Shown here: positions 1 to 13,800 of the stretch, piece by piece
How the letters are laid out: every line of letters begins with the position of its first letter
Numbering within the stretch: the stretch's first letter is position 1
Translations under genes and position numbers: made by a program
Notes under the pieces: generated by a model
The model's database searches: none
Told to the model about the DNA's origin: nothing
What the model saw: the letters and a program-made list of their open reading frames with translations, nothing else
NCBI GenBank assembly: GCA_019095985.1
Contig: CM032664.1
Location: forward strand, 28,656,871 to 28,720,870
Reading direction: 5' to 3'
Length of the DNA: 64,000 nucleotides
Source: Streblospio benedicti
Taxonomy: Eukaryota > Annelida > Polychaeta > Spionida > Spionidae

Positions 1-1431
1 ATGTGATATTTTATTTCTCATACATTGTGCTTACACAACAAATGAATTGTATAAACATGTTCTTTAATGAATAACGGCAGTAATGGTGGACAAACACTAT
101 ACTCCGTCTATAGTATTTGACAATTACAACAGTGCCTCCTTTCTAATTAACTTCGTTAACGGGGAGCCTTTATATCCCTTTTCCTGGAAATCAATGACAT
201 GATTAATATAAAAGTATCAGATTAGTCAGATACCATATGTCCATATATTTCCAGGCAGATATAGAGCACGATAACGCACGAAGTTGTGCGTCAATACAGG
301 ATTGATGCATCTTTTTTCCCCATTCCTTACAATCATGAAATTAAAAAAAAAAGTGAATAAATCTCATAATTGCCGGAATTAATGCTGTCGGGAGAAGCAG
401 AGAACAATACATTATAGTAGTTTGATCTCAGTCACACATCACACATGTTTAACGATATACAAACATTGCTATAACAGCTATTCACTTAAAAATACTTGAA
501 CCAAAACAATGAAAATTATTTCTACGTGAACGGGACTACATTGGCACACTAAACTCTTGCAATTCCGGGACAAGCTATTAATCTGAAACCTCGTTTAGTA
601 TACGGTGATATGGGCTTGAGGTGGTGAAGAGGCGATCACTTCGAGAACGATTTTTTGACCAACTTAGTAAACACGTGTCCTGCATATGGCAAAATCTAAA
701 AAATGTGGACTTACCCTTCCGCGTCAGACATGTTTACAGCGGAAATCCTTCTGCAACAGAAGACAAAACACAAATGAAATATTAAGTTATATATTAAACT
801 TCTGATTACATATATTTTAAATGGGAGATTTGTTATATTAATGCAGATTTTTACCGATTTATTTAGAAAATTTTACTCACAATGAGTACCCGACATAAAA
901 TATCCGGAAAAGGAAGTTCGAAAAGGGATGCACATACTTTTAGCCTCCTTCAACCAGACTCTATTTTGCATACTTGGTGGGCGATCGCCACGGTAGTACA
1001 CGATGATTGAGACTACGTTGATTTTTGTTCACGATCAAACAACTTTTCGAATATTTCCATGTACGAGCATCTAGTCTCAACTAATCTGATTTTGGGACTT
1101 TGTCCGGGGGAGCTCCTCCTCGACGTTACAAGCTACGATTGATCTAACCATGGGCAATCATTTTGATAAGAAAATTTAGAGGATGTACAAATGACGTCAA
1201 ATGTTTATTTCAATCGAGATTGTAGTTCATTAGCTGTGGTCTTCTTTAATAGTAAGAGTAGCCTTCTATTCATACTGTAACAGTTGCTTTTTAAATATTT
1301 GTTGGGCATACGTGAGAAATATGTAGTGTTTCATAATTGTTTGTGAATAATAATGTTGATTGCTTTTATTTTTTGTTGAGAAAATCCATTTTTAACCTCC
1401 TAGATTAAAAGAATGTAATAATATTCTAGTC

Positions 1432-1433
<2 letters not shown>

Positions 1434-1467
<34 letters not shown>
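1434..1467. repeat. Poly-T tract, 34 bases
   Basis: An uninterrupted run of 34 T. It could be the reverse-strand A-tail of a retroposed sequence, but no recognisable retroposon body adjoins it, so it may be a simple repeat. Confidence 0.9.
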
Positions 1468-1470
<3 letters not shown>

Positions 1471-1504
1471 TCTTCCTAGAGAATGGTTCAGCCTTACACA
1501 CAAT

Positions 1505-1579
1505 CCGTGAATTTTACGTATGACGTGAACTTCCTGTTGTAGAGGTCACTAAATTCTACGTCATACCTAAAATTCACGG
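1505..1579. repeat. 22-bp inverted repeat (hairpin)
   Basis: Bases 1505-1526 and 1558-1579 are reverse complements with one mismatch, separated by 31 bases. The arms contain the palindromic core ACGTCAT/ATGACGT, which resembles a CRE half-site. It could be a tiny foldback element or a regulatory hairpin; nothing else in the window shares the arms as far as I can see. Confidence 0.8.
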
Positions 1580-1957
1580 TTTATAGCCGATTTTAGCGAT
1601 TGGTGATTTATTTATATTTCCAATCACCATTGTTATATTGGGAGAAGTAATTATATAATACAATGAAACACCGGAAATAGCTCTATCGAACATATAATTT
1701 TCAATGTACTGTATGTATGTAAGTCCAAAATAAATTTATTGTTATCCTTCATGATACAGGGTAGCATAATACTATTAGGCTTCTTTTCATATAATTGAAT
1801 TTTAAAATAGTGGGCCCTGTCAGGCTATGGCTAGATGCAGGGTGGTGTGCAAGTTGTGTTTCTGGTATTCATGATGTTCCTCTTGGCTGTCTATTGACGA
1901 TTTTACTACAAAAATAGCTGACAGCATCGACAGGTGTTCAAACATTAATTTGATAAC

Positions 1958-2075
1958 TGACCAAGTATGTAGGCTGGGAGTTAAATTCCATCTTTAGTGT
2001 AGATGGGATTCGAAGCCACGACCTCTGGGTTGAGATAATATCTGACAAAGCTTGAGTGACCAAGTATGTAGGCTG
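1958..2075 (-). repeat. tRNA-like fragment flanked by 19-bp direct repeats
   Basis: The 19 bases at 1958-1976 recur exactly at 2057-2075. The 80 bases between them, read on the minus strand, include a B-box-like sequence (GGCTTCGAATCC) typical of tRNA-derived promoters. This looks like a short retroposed insert with its target-site duplication, although 19 bp is on the long side and a local tandem duplication is the alternative. Confidence 0.5.
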
Positions 2076-2094
2076 CAGCTGGGGGTTACAGAGA

Positions 2095-2220
2095 CAACGG
2101 TTTGTCCGTGTGGCAGCCCGCTGCTTGGGATGATGGTACATGTATCATTCTGGTCTCACGACATTGAGGTTGTGAGTTCGAGTCCTGACAGGGCCATTTG
2201 ATCATGATATAGTCAAATGG
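2095..2220 (+). mobile_element. tRNA-related SINE head (partial)
   Basis: A near-consensus RNA polymerase III B box (AGTTCGAGTCC) lies at 2175-2185, with an A-box-like sequence about 65 bases upstream. The spacing is too long for an intact tRNA. The unit is followed by a small hairpin (arms CCATTTGA/TCAAATGG, 2194-2220). Best read as a degraded tRNA-derived SINE fragment, not a functional tRNA gene. Confidence 0.4.
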
Positions 2221-2966
2221 AAGCGTGGGGTTGAAAAATCTGTCCTCGGCTATCCATGGCAATACACAGTGGTAGGAGCTTGAGAAAAATAAAATTGTAA
2301 AATATATATCAAACAAAAAAAGCATAACACTACCTGCAGACAAACTAACACATTGTTCTCTTCAAGTACGAACCTAACATCTGTTTCAAATAATTTAATT
2401 AGACTTGCACATCTATCAGGTATTCATACATTGTATTTAGTCATGATAATTATCACAACGCACTCGAAATAGAAATCCTGTGTAATGATTGCATTATGAC
2501 ATGGTACTTATAAACTAAAACTACATCTGTTTGCCCTCCTCATGGAAGACAGGATAACTGACCATACTAAAGCAAGCGTAGCCAGGAGATAAATTCTAGG
2601 CCAGTGTTATAGAGCTCAAAAGCAAGTTTTGAGCAATATATTGAGCCCTTGATATTCAGGGTGAGACACATGCTATTACATTTTGAATATAGGGGCATCT
2701 GTCAATAATTTAACTAGGGCGTTTTTTATTGACTGAATTTAGTCAATTTGCATGACAGCAAGTACCGTAACCTATATGGCAGACTTTGTTTAATATTTGT
2801 TAAAATTACTGAAAAGCCCTGTATATTATTTGCTATTATATTAGTTATATTGTTTCTATATATAATATAGTAAATAAAATAAAACAATGGAAATTTGAAG
2901 AAAAAAATTGGTTTGCGATTGCATTGAACGGTGTCAGCGAATTTCAATAATCGAAAGTGATAAGTT

Positions 2967-3300
2967 GTGTGCTTCTCTGGCCGAGTGGATAGGTAGTTGG
3001 ACTCTTGACAAGAAGGTCGTGTGTATGATTCCTGGTCGGGTCAAGTTGTGAGCGTTGAGTAAACTCACACTAAATAGTTGCAAACAGCTCCGTGACACCT
3101 ACACCTTAATTAGGTACAGGTCATTGGGTTGAAAGAGTGAGTGAGCGATGAATGTGTGCGCTGAATGTGCTGCCGGTGCAAGTATTATATGGGAGATGTG
3201 ATCAATTATTGGTGATCAATAAGCGGGCCAATGACCTGGTGTACAATGTAAAGTCGTGAGAGCAAAACACTTTGATCACAGCTATAAACCATCACTGGTG
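2967..3300 (+). mobile_element. tRNA-derived SINE
   Basis: The head matches a Leu/Ser-type tRNA: A box TGGCCGAGTGG at about 2980, then a degenerate B box (GTATGATTCC) about 45 bases on. A tRNA-unrelated body of about 250 bases follows, containing a GTAAAG..GAGAGC..ACTTTGATC stretch reminiscent of SINE 3' domains. A diverged copy of the head lies at 20127-20215, which supports a dispersed family. Exact ends are not defined. Confidence 0.65.
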
Positions 3301-4200
3301 CATAAATCCAGCCTAACGCGGATGTTCTGGCTCATGTTTTTCTATGGTTAATCTCCCTGTCATTTATTAGTAAGAATAGCGTTTGTATAGAGTAAATAAA
3401 GTGGCTGAAGTATATACACACCCAACCTCCATCTAACGATGCTGGGGCGCATGAGCAAGAACATTCACTTATAACATAGCTATTACAAACCCATTGGGAT
3501 TAACCACGCCATGGTGTGATAATTCTAGTCTCTCAATGGTGTTTCAACCACATGTTCGTCAGCTCGAGTAACAAGTTAATATGACGCTGTGACGTCACGG
3601 CTATTACCTCCGTTCCATCCTATAGCACGTACACGTAACGTTATATTGATATATGGTGTATAGACAAAACCGGGTGAGTTTGTAGTATGAATTATGTTAT
3701 CAGGTGAGTTCTTGGGGCGTATCACGGCGAGCCCGAAGGGCGAGACAGATGCGCCACAAGAACGAATCATGATAAAATAATTCACGTTACACAAAGAACC
3801 CGGTTTTGTATTTATCATTCTTTTCTAAACAATTAACAACACTGTTATGAAAATGTGAAAAAAGTAGTCCGGCTAAGAACAAGCATGATAACCATGGTAT
3901 CATCCCTCTTCGAAGAGGGGTGATAACCCTCTCCTGGTTATCGGATACTTCTGGATCATGATAACCAATGAAATTACATGGAAAAGAATGATAAGACCAA
4001 TACAATAGCAATTTGCAGATGTATGACTGTGTATTACATGACATGGTTAGATTTTGATGTATAATAGAGAAGTACACGAGAGCTTGGAAGTATACGTGGA
4101 AGCATTGCCTGATTTATCAATTGTTTAATTATCTAAGTTATTAATTAAACCATTAATTATAAGTAGATATACAGAGTATGAAACAATGCATATGTGCAGC

Positions 4201-4564
4201 TAAGGGACGGTGCAAAATTTAACAGGCGGGGGTGGGGGGGGGGATGGGGGGGGGGGACTGGTGCGTATCGAAAAATTTGTCTGAAAACTAACACCCCTGC
4301 TGATGTGATGAAAAAAAAACTGATGTCCCATGACCTCTATTCATAAAAAAGTCTGCGTCCCCTCCCATGAATATTCGCGCAATTAATTTGTTCCGATTCG
4401 CTCACGTCGAGGTGGGATTTCAGCAGCTGAAAAAAAAGTACATGTCCCATGCCCAACGAGAATGAAAAATCATGCGGTCCCCCTACTTTACACCTTGAAA
4501 AAAGTACGTGTCCCCCTACCAAATGCCCCGGTCCCCCTTCCTGGTAAATATCGACCGTCCCTAA
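4201..4564. mobile_element. MITE-like element with TIR TTAGGGACGGT, G-rich core
   Basis: The left end (TAAGGGACGGT) and the right end (ACCGTCCCTAA) are inverted copies; outward similarity continues for about 20 bases. The 364-bp interior has long G runs near the left end and C runs (GTCCCCCT repeats) near the right, so the two halves are loosely complementary. It has no coding capacity and is a non-autonomous DNA element of unknown superfamily. Confidence 0.7.
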
Positions 4565-7500
4565 CCAAATACATTCGGCATTAAGACAGTTACAGTAGCT
4601 AGTGTAATGAAGATTTATCGAAATGTAGGCCAGAATTGTCGGGTTATTGTGCAGCCTGAAATGAAAACTTCAATCAACAATTGGTGGGCATAGATCCAGT
4701 GTTTTTGTATATTTCACTTATCACTTTCGCTAATATTTGATATATTTAGACAATTTTGATAGTTGTTTGTTGCTATAACTCATCAATACAATAAAAGATA
4801 GATAGAATATTAACTTTACATATTCAAAGTAACACATAACAGAATTGCAAAATTAGAATTTTTAATTCACGTATTTTAATATTAAAAGTTATTGTGAATC
4901 AATGTTTACCACACACCGGTTAGATTTGGAGAGTAATTTGTAAAACAAACTTTTTAAAGTCTTATACATGTACATGTAGGTAAGATTTATTGGTGGGAGG
5001 GATATTTCTTATTTGAAGACTTTGTCCCCAAAACTTACTCACCCGCCCTTAAAAAGCACCTGTAAAAAGACTCATCACTCACTGCCAGCTCAACCACCCA
5101 CCAGTGTGGAACAGGTTCAAGATCTATAGTCTGTTTCAAGAGCACCAGACAGAGGGAAACGCAGTGCATCCACTTTCTGTTCAGGATTTCTGTTATTCCC
5201 ATTTTGTATTTTTAATTTCACCTTATAGGCTGTCTAATTCTAAGGGCGTTTCAAAATATAACATTATAATTCTGAATGGTTTTAGGGGCAATTAAGATAA
5301 AATAATTAATTTGTAACTAACCAAACAAAAGTATTTAGATATAGGCGGTCTTTCTATTGAGGTTTATACAATTGCCTATCTTATCCTCAGATCTTATCAC
5401 TCACAGTAGGGGGCGGGGGTGGGCACTCATGGGGTTTGTTTTGTACGGGCGATCGATAGCAGATCACCCTAGCACTGTGACATTGAATCAAGTGACGTGC
5501 CACTAGTTTTACTGGGTGTAGCAGATATGTGCAAACTGAAAACTTAAAAATAAAATATTTTGAAGGCAAACGGAAGGGAGTGGGTAATCCCTCTGTTCAC
5601 TCTATATCTGTCTATGTTATATGAAACTGCGGCTTTGCCTTTAGGTCATGAAATTTGATATATTCTTTTTCTCATGTGTTCTTTTTGTAGAGGTGGCTTT
5701 AATAGGCAGTTCTACTGTAGCGTTAACTTTGATAAGATTTGAAAACTCTAAATTGCACTATTCATTTTGAGATATATTCCAATGCTTATATTCTGTGCAT
5801 GAGTGTTAAAAACAACATCAGCGTCCAAGTCTTTATTTTGGCATGAAGTATAACAAGGTATGACTCAACCGCACAAAGTTTTAGATCAACAAAGTCTACT
5901 CGGCCAGTGCAGTTGCCTCCAAAAGTTTAGCCTACTCTCATCACTTTGTGTTGACTGATAGCCAAGTAGAGAGGAGTTCTAAACTATTCTCTGTAAATGC
6001 ACATCCTGGATTGGTGATAATTGTTTTGTTGTGAATCAATACTGGATATAAAATTCACAACTATAGCCAGTCTACAGTTCACTACATGATGTTGTGATTA
6101 GCAAAGTGAATAACGTTTTCGTGTACTGGATACATGACCTCGGATTGACCCGTTGCTTGAGGGTGATCTCTTTACGATATAGTATTTAGGTGCATTATTG
6201 GCTAGTCGTCTTTTGACACCTTGAAATTGTAAGTTTCAATACTAATTACGTCAAGTGTTATTGTTCTCATTCATTAATCAGTTGATATAAAACTAGAAAG
6301 TTTGTTGCCTGCAAACTTTTAAAGTTGTGTAAACTTATACTGGTGATACTGTGAACATGTCAAGTAGGAATGCAGAAAGGAATCTTGACAGTTCCTGGAA
6401 ATCTGAGTTTCATGTTTGATATAAAATGGATTGAACATATGACTATTACATTGACCGTATATTGTTATTTTAAATATGTTAGCAGTAATTGTAGTGAATG
6501 ATCATTGCCAAATGGATTTGTTAACAATGTCTATCACGTTGAACATTATAAACTATATTGGTACTTACAAGTAGAAATATTCATTTAACGCGTATACATG
6601 TACATCATTTAGCTGTAAAGATATAATTTAGTGCAATATCTTGTGCTTGATGATTTGAAGGTTCATTAACTAAACAGCCAAACAAACACTTTTTCCCTGC
6701 TAGACCTCTATTTATGACTACATGATTTAGATAGGATTTATTGTCTAGCTAATTATCTTATTGATGCATGGGAGAAATGTTTCTGATTAGGTTAACAAGA
6801 AATTTCTTTTTTTCCTGATGGAGCAAATAATTCAATAGTTAATTTAAATTACAAAATTATTTCATAGCATTGATCTTGATTTCTTTTATTCCGTTTTAAT
6901 TCTTATTAATGTAATAGTGAATTGCATTTTATGAGAAATTTAATGAGAAGAAATAATAGTGCACCTCCAGCTATAATTTTGATCTTTAAGAATAGAATAG
7001 TATTAAAAATCAACAAATGAAAAAAAAAATCATTTAGCTACATGTACACTGCTTATATGTTAGACAATTCAAATATATACATGTATGTTAAAAGATGTTG
7101 TACTCTATCGTCTTTACACAAAACATTATCTGTTTTGTTTAAAATTTTCCAAGAAGTCAATGGCATATTGAGTATTCACGCACAGAATCCCTTCGGGGAT
7201 AGGAAACTTGTGAACAGAATGTAATGCCAGAATGTGTCCATGCCTCCAAATAACTTATTTGCAATTAGCTTAATTGAACCTAAAGCTATCTTTTATGAAG
7301 ATTTACAATCTTGTTTGATAACAAAAGATGAAGGGGTTGGAATTCCATAAAAGGCTTTCGGGACACCCAGTAGTAATGCATTTTTAGATAGGAGGAAATA
7401 GTTTTATATGTCAGTGAATTGTTAATAATAGCGTAATTGCTAAGAATGATGACTCATAGTAAAATAATACTAATTTGCACGGGTAATCTTTGTATCATTA

Positions 7501-7738
7501 GTAGTATGAATAATGATATACTTACTTTTTGTTTCAGATAGGTTTCCAAACCAAGAGCAGAATAACTAAACTGCAGTGACATTCGGATAGTAAATATAGC
7601 AGACATAAAAGCTTAATTGCGCTGCAATAGCTTTCGTATTTCACTGGATAGCTCTTGAAAATGACATGAAGTGTTCGGATAACCATATAATCGCTGTGTA
7701 TTGATAAATTTAAGTGTGATAGTGCGGAAATAGTCATA

Positions 7739-7850
7739 ATGGATAACAGCAAAAACTCATGGAAGATGAACTTAATGTTCATGAGGACTTCTTTAGTAGT
7801 GCTTGCAGTTGCATTTTTAGCAACTTCGAAGATTACTGGTGCAAAAGCAT
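7739..7850 (+). CDS. ADGRL: Latrophilin exon 1: start codon and signal peptide
   Basis: ATG at 7739 opens a 37-codon stretch with basic residues, then a hydrophobic core ([12 protein letters not shown]) and a small-residue cleavage region (ITGAKA-S). Donor GTACGT follows at 7851 in phase 1, matching exon 2. The exon probably begins at 7538 after a good acceptor, giving a 201-base 5' untranslated part. In-frame downstream ATGs (7766, 7775) would still leave the hydrophobic core, so the exact start is not certain. Confidence 0.8.
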
Positions 7851-10800
7851 GTACGTATCTATTTTTTCCCTCTATTGTGTTGTCCATAACTTTTTGATAA
7901 TTGCTCGAGAATACAGAAGGACCTCTTCTTTGTTGAATTGGTGGAGGGTGCAGAATTATTTTAAGTTATTTAAATTTATTTCATTCCAGAGCGATGTATA
8001 TGAATGAATGTATTATTCATGCATATCATCAGAAATAATTACATGTATCCATGTAAATAACATGTACACTATGCAAAACTTCAAAGTTTGAGTTCAAATG
8101 TAATAACAATCTTACAACATTAATTTAAAATTTTACTTCTGTATGGTTTACACAGTTCAACCAGCTTAACTTAAGTCAAACTCCAATATTAAATCCAATA
8201 TTAAAGGTAGTAAAATGATAGATTTGTTATCAGAAATCTTAACTTATGAAAATGGCTAATAATCTGTTAGGAAAGTGTCATGAAAAGGAGTGTGTACATG
8301 CCTATGATAGTAATAGAATTGATTTAGACAAGTTCAATAACAAGCAAGTAACAAATGTAGCTTAATCCTAGAAGAAATAAGATTAAATGTTTTGGGAAAA
8401 TATGGAAAGGTTTACCTTGCTATTCTATGTTGATAAATATAGTCAACAGGGATAGATCATAATATATAGTTAAATAAACTATAATATGGACACTGTGAAT
8501 ACATTATAAATGTTATGTTTTGGCCAATGACATCTTGTGTGGGCCTAAAAGATTGTTTAGAAAATCATTGCGTAAAATCAGCTACAGCTTCTCCAATTGT
8601 TTAATGACAAAAGATTAGAACTTTTGTTTATTAAAGTAAATAAAGATGCCAAAGAAATCATTGAAACCTTTGCCTACAATATAGTCCACCCAAACCTTTC
8701 ATTGATGTTCAATTATTGAAGCATAAAGACCCTTTGTTTGTTGAACACAGGGTCCCATATTGGATATGCTCTCTTCAAGTAAAAGAAAGGACTAATTATA
8801 GATTGAATAGATTAATGGCTAAGATTTAGAGTGACACTGTTTACTTACATCACTATTTCTTACATTACTAGAATACAAACATATATTCTCAGTCCAAATG
8901 GTTAAAGTGTGAACTTGAAATCATAAATTATGATTACCAATTAACTTTGATGACCGATCCATTAACAGTTACAAACTATGTCTCAAACTTCTCATATGAT
9001 GTACATTTTCAAAATAGGAACTAGTCTATATGAGAGAGACAATATCATGAATATGATTGAATTCTCTAAACTAACATTGAATTGTTTGTCACCAGATCTG
9101 AATTATCACTCCTAAGAGATTTGTAAAAACAATATTAATTATAAGCCAATGATCTGGGGGTAATTTTAAAGATTGCTAAGATGTAAACAGCATGTATAAC
9201 TATATTCAAATTTACTACTACCAGTATAGTATTCACGCATGAATATGGAACTTTGGAATTATTGGAAATTTACATTGATAGCTTTCGAGCTGGCAACCAG
9301 CAGGCCTTTCTCAACTATCGTCTGTTCATCCTACTTTACAAACCTTCAAATAGACTAGTTCAGTGATAACTGAAACTCGGAATGATATTTCATCTATAAC
9401 AAACAAAAGAATCTTCCAGAAAAGAATATTCTGTAGAGTACAAAATCGAAAACTAAGAGAGACCAATTGAACACAATTGAATGTGACATCTGTGAAGGGA
9501 AATGTGTCGTCTCGTGACATTTCCAAATATCAGATGGTACAGGTTATTGAAAGCTTTGATACTGTAAACTCAATTTCGTATAGATATCGATGTTAGGTAG
9601 AACTTCCAATTAAGACCACTTCTATAATGAGACCACCTCTATAATAAGACCACTTTTCTCGGTCTCAATCTTTCAAAAGGATTCTAATGGGAACTTCAAT
9701 GTAAAGACCACCTCTTCATTGAGATTGCTTTAGGTCAGACCCACAAGTGGTCTGATAGAGAGGTTCTACCATACAGAGTTTTAACGTGTAACAGTCATAT
9801 TATCTAGATTTTCAAAGATGTTGACTATTGACTAAAATTTTGATGGTTTGAATGATTTACCCATTCATTTTTCAACAAGTATGTATAGTAAAAAAAAAAA
9901 AAAACATTCACACCACCTATGTTAAGGGACCATCTCTCTAATAAAAGCATTTATCATGGTCCAAAATCTTCAAAAAGAGTGAAACTTCATACATGTACCA
10001 CCTGCTTTATATATTGAAGACCACCTCGCTATTAGGAATTTTTGAAACCAGTGATTAAGACTTTATACCTGTGTGCATAATGTGTTACTACATATTAGTT
10101 ACTGGTCAGAAGAGTGAAAGATAATTTAAATGAAATCTCGTTTTGTGAATGGACTTTTCAGAACAGCTTTAAAAGCAAAATACATGTGGCATTGATCTGT
10201 TTTAGATATTAATACCTTTATTTTAGCTAGAATTGTTTTGTAAAACAGAATGCACTTTTCAATTATCAATAGATCTACATTTGTATTTGATCATGGCACA
10301 AAGTGGATTAAATCTAGGGATTAGACTGATACTATCTAGACCTGGATCCCAGGTCTCAGGAATGCATTAATTCTGATGATTCAATAATAATTGAGCTTTA
10401 TCTTACTTGGAACCTTATGATACACCTTATTAGTAGTTTACAAGGCTGCATCTTAACATAGCGAACTTTTGCCAATGATTTTGATGTACAGTAAACTGAG
10501 GCTCCACAACAACGGAACCCACTTTGCAGTCCAATTTTCTTCCGTTGGAGGGGTTTTCCGCTGATTAGTCATCTGAACATAGTATTCACATGTACCATCG
10601 GCATCCATTATCGCTCAATGCGGAACATTATTGTTAAATTCTGCTTGTCAAAATGAATGCACTGTCCAATTGTCAGTAGCAGTTCTCTGATAAATAAATG
10701 GCTATTCCGTTGGTAGTTTATTACAAACATCATCTTCAGCATATTGTCCATAAATTGAAAATTACTGTTAAATTTTCTCAATGTTATTTTTTTCAACATG

Positions 10801-13800
10801 GCGCTTCCGTTCTACAGCGCATGCGCACAATCAATGCATCTTTGTTAGCCTCGTTAAATCAGAATAAATGGTAAACCTACGCCAACACAGAGACTGGATG
10901 ATCGAGTCTACTTCGTTGTTTGTTATGACATAACGAAACCACGTGCGATAGCGGGAATAGTTGGCTCGAACAAAGAAATACGATAACAAAGGAAGCAAAA
11001 TAAAGTTAATTCCGTTGTTTGTCACCGAAAATGCCTTCCGTTGTTCGTTGCTAAGGACATTCCGTTGATTACTCCAAGTTTTACTTATCTATATAAGGGA
11101 AAATGTTAATGCACAGCAATTCCTTCTGTTGCTAGTATTTTCCGTTGAACACTGCTCCATTGTTGGGGACTTTTACTGTATGATGAAAGTATTATGACCG
11201 CAAGATAGCGATTGGCCTGACCACAACTAAACAAATCACCCTATAAAAGTGCAACTTGTATTAACCAGTTTTCAAATATAGGGACAGTTCTGTAACTGAG
11301 CTGGAAATCTGATGCGAATTGTACTGTTCTGCATGATCCATATTGTCACATAGTTTTAACTCATCCTTATCACTTGTTTCTGTGTGGTTTCAACTATGAT
11401 TCATTCGTACAATTGACGTCTGCTTTAAAAAACTTTTGCGGCACCTACGTGGGTTATTACTGACAAGGCCATTTATGAGACTGAGTCAGACAACATGTTT
11501 TCCCAATCAAATAATCCAAACATTGATTCCTACTCTATATTAAATATTTTCATAGAAGCCCATGGGCTTTGTAGTCAAACCTTTTATAATTTTTGAGTTT
11601 TTTTTTCTATATGAGTGGGTATTGACTTCAAGTTATAGATAATAAATAGAGCTGATCGATATTTCATATGATCTATTTGGTTGTGATCCTTCAAGTGTTC
11701 TAGTAGTCTAAAATACAAATAGGGACCAGGTTCATTTCTTCCACTGAGGACCAGCCAGTGCCAGGCTTTTTACCCGGCTTTTTAACAAGTTCATTATGAT
11801 TAACACATGCAAAGAAATGGGAGAGATTGTAGAGATTTTATCAGCACAAAATGCCTGGGACTCTCCTCTACTTGAAAGTCATAGCGTTTTATGAAAGCGT
11901 TCTCAGAAAGGAGGTGTGAACTATAAACAGAAATAAAAAGAATGTAATTAACGTTTAAAGTTCAAATTCTTGAAAGATTACATAACACATTATTGTACTA
12001 GCTGCTTTGGACAACATGAATTCTACAAAATTTTAAAAAATGTGAGCAAATCTTTGTACCCTTATTGTTAATGACGATACTTGAGAAGTCAATTCTTAAA
12101 TGTCAAACTAAATGATTCTATACCAAACTCATATATTTCTTTGTGATTATTTCAGCTGAATCCAAAAAGGTTTTTTATTTCAGCTGTTCCTATTCACTCT
12201 TTCCACATCAACACAGCAATTTCATTTCATCACTAAAACTTCTCATCAAAGGTTTCGTACAAACCTGAGAATAACTGTGTTGCAATCATTTCGTGTCAGG
12301 AATCAATCTTATCAAATCACATGATTTGATTTTTTGTCTAGCTGTAATTCTAGAATTTTGTCCGAGCTGTAATCTTTGAGAACAAATCTAGCATTGTACT
12401 TGCATATTGTAACTCACTGGGAGGAATTGTAATATTGCATTAGAAAGGTTTGAGGTAATTATCAAAGGCTACGGCCATGTGATGAGGGAATAGTATCCTA
12501 TAAGACTGAATTCCATTTACCGTATTCGTTCTAATGGACGCACAGTGCGCTTACAAAAACAAATTTCAAAAAACAAATGTTGAATATTAGTAATAAGTGC
12601 ACCCAGACAATTTTTCGCGGTTCTTGCAATTTTTCTTTTATTGCTTACCGCGAACATTCTTTCACAAGGCAACTGGCGTGTTTTTCACAACACGCCTGGT
12701 TTATACTGGCGTGTTAGTATTACAATATGGCGAGATAAACATGAAATCTTTGGGGGGAAAAAAGCAAAATTTGATTAATTTAATCTGTGTAAACAGGGGG
12801 GTGCGCTTAATGGGGCAGGTGCACTTATAAGAATCAATACGGTATGTATATATAACAAATCTCTTTGATGTCACATGAACTTGGATATTTTAATGTACAT
12901 TTAGCAACTTCAAAAACTTGTAGATCCCCTCAGCTCCTCAGACATTTCCAAAAAACTGGGATCCGCAAATAAATCACCCCAAAGAACCTCTAAAACACCA
13001 CCTGTATACAGAGACCACCTTGATAATAAGTGTAAAGCTTCATAAAAGAAATTGCAGCCGATGATATTTTTTTACACCAAATCTCATATAGTTAACTGAG
13101 ACTTATTGAGGCCAGTTCATCAGATGGTCTTCATGAAGAGGTACTGCTGTAGTACAGGCATATGAAATAAAGTACTACCAGAAACAGGTACTACCCAATA
13201 TCATGATGTCTACGCACAATCTAATCGAAGGCCACTTGTTTTTGCAGCGGTAATCCTAGAGAACAAGCCAAGCATTGGGTTCGCATGTGAAGGCTCGTCA
13301 CTCACCATCACATGCTCCCCTGGAAGAACTATCAAGGTACAAATATTGAACTATTTGTCTTTCTCATGTGCTACTCCATGACATTCCTCATTCACACAAC
13401 AAGGTTCCTTTCTCTACAACTTGTAAAAGCCAATGGAGGGTCTTATGGTTAGTCATTCATGACAGCGCCATCACAAAGAATTTGTGATGTGTTAGCTAGC
13501 CTATATGCAGGCATCAAACCTGAACACATGACATATTGGCAGGGCATCTTATATGGATGAATTTTATACTATAGACAAACAAATAAGAACTTTCACACCA
13601 GACTCATTTACCCACCCTTTCTCACAGATAAGTAAATCTAAGACCCCTTTGAAATGTTATCTGATGGATTTCTATTGTGTCACAATCGATTATTAAAGCT
13701 GTCAAGTTTAAAAAAAGATGGAGTAAGATGGAGTAAGCATTGTTTAATCACATGCAATTGAAACAGCCTGCATTATCAAAAAGTACCCAGAATGCACGAA

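Larger units (their letters stand above)
1..7537. other. Intergenic / upstream region of the latrophilin gene
   Basis: No convincing coding exon is seen on either strand; open frames are short and resemble nothing I recognise. The stretch holds a long poly-T run, a hairpin, several tRNA-related fragments and one G-rich inverted-repeat element, each listed separately. A non-coding 5' exon of the downstream latrophilin gene probably lies somewhere here, because a good splice acceptor (polypyrimidine tract then CAG) ends at 7537, about 200 bases before the start codon. I could not locate the promoter. Confidence 0.6.
7851..13247. other. Latrophilin intron 1
   Basis: A 5.4 kb intron with no coding signal. 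It carries two clear inverted-repeat elements (10487-11180, 12518-12844) and three copies of the GACCACC repeat family, listed separately. The remainder is AT-rich and I see nothing in it. Confidence 0.6.

Noticed and set aside
2095-2195. Functional tRNA gene
   Set aside because: The A and B box distance is too long and no cloverleaf can be drawn; it better fits a SINE fragment.
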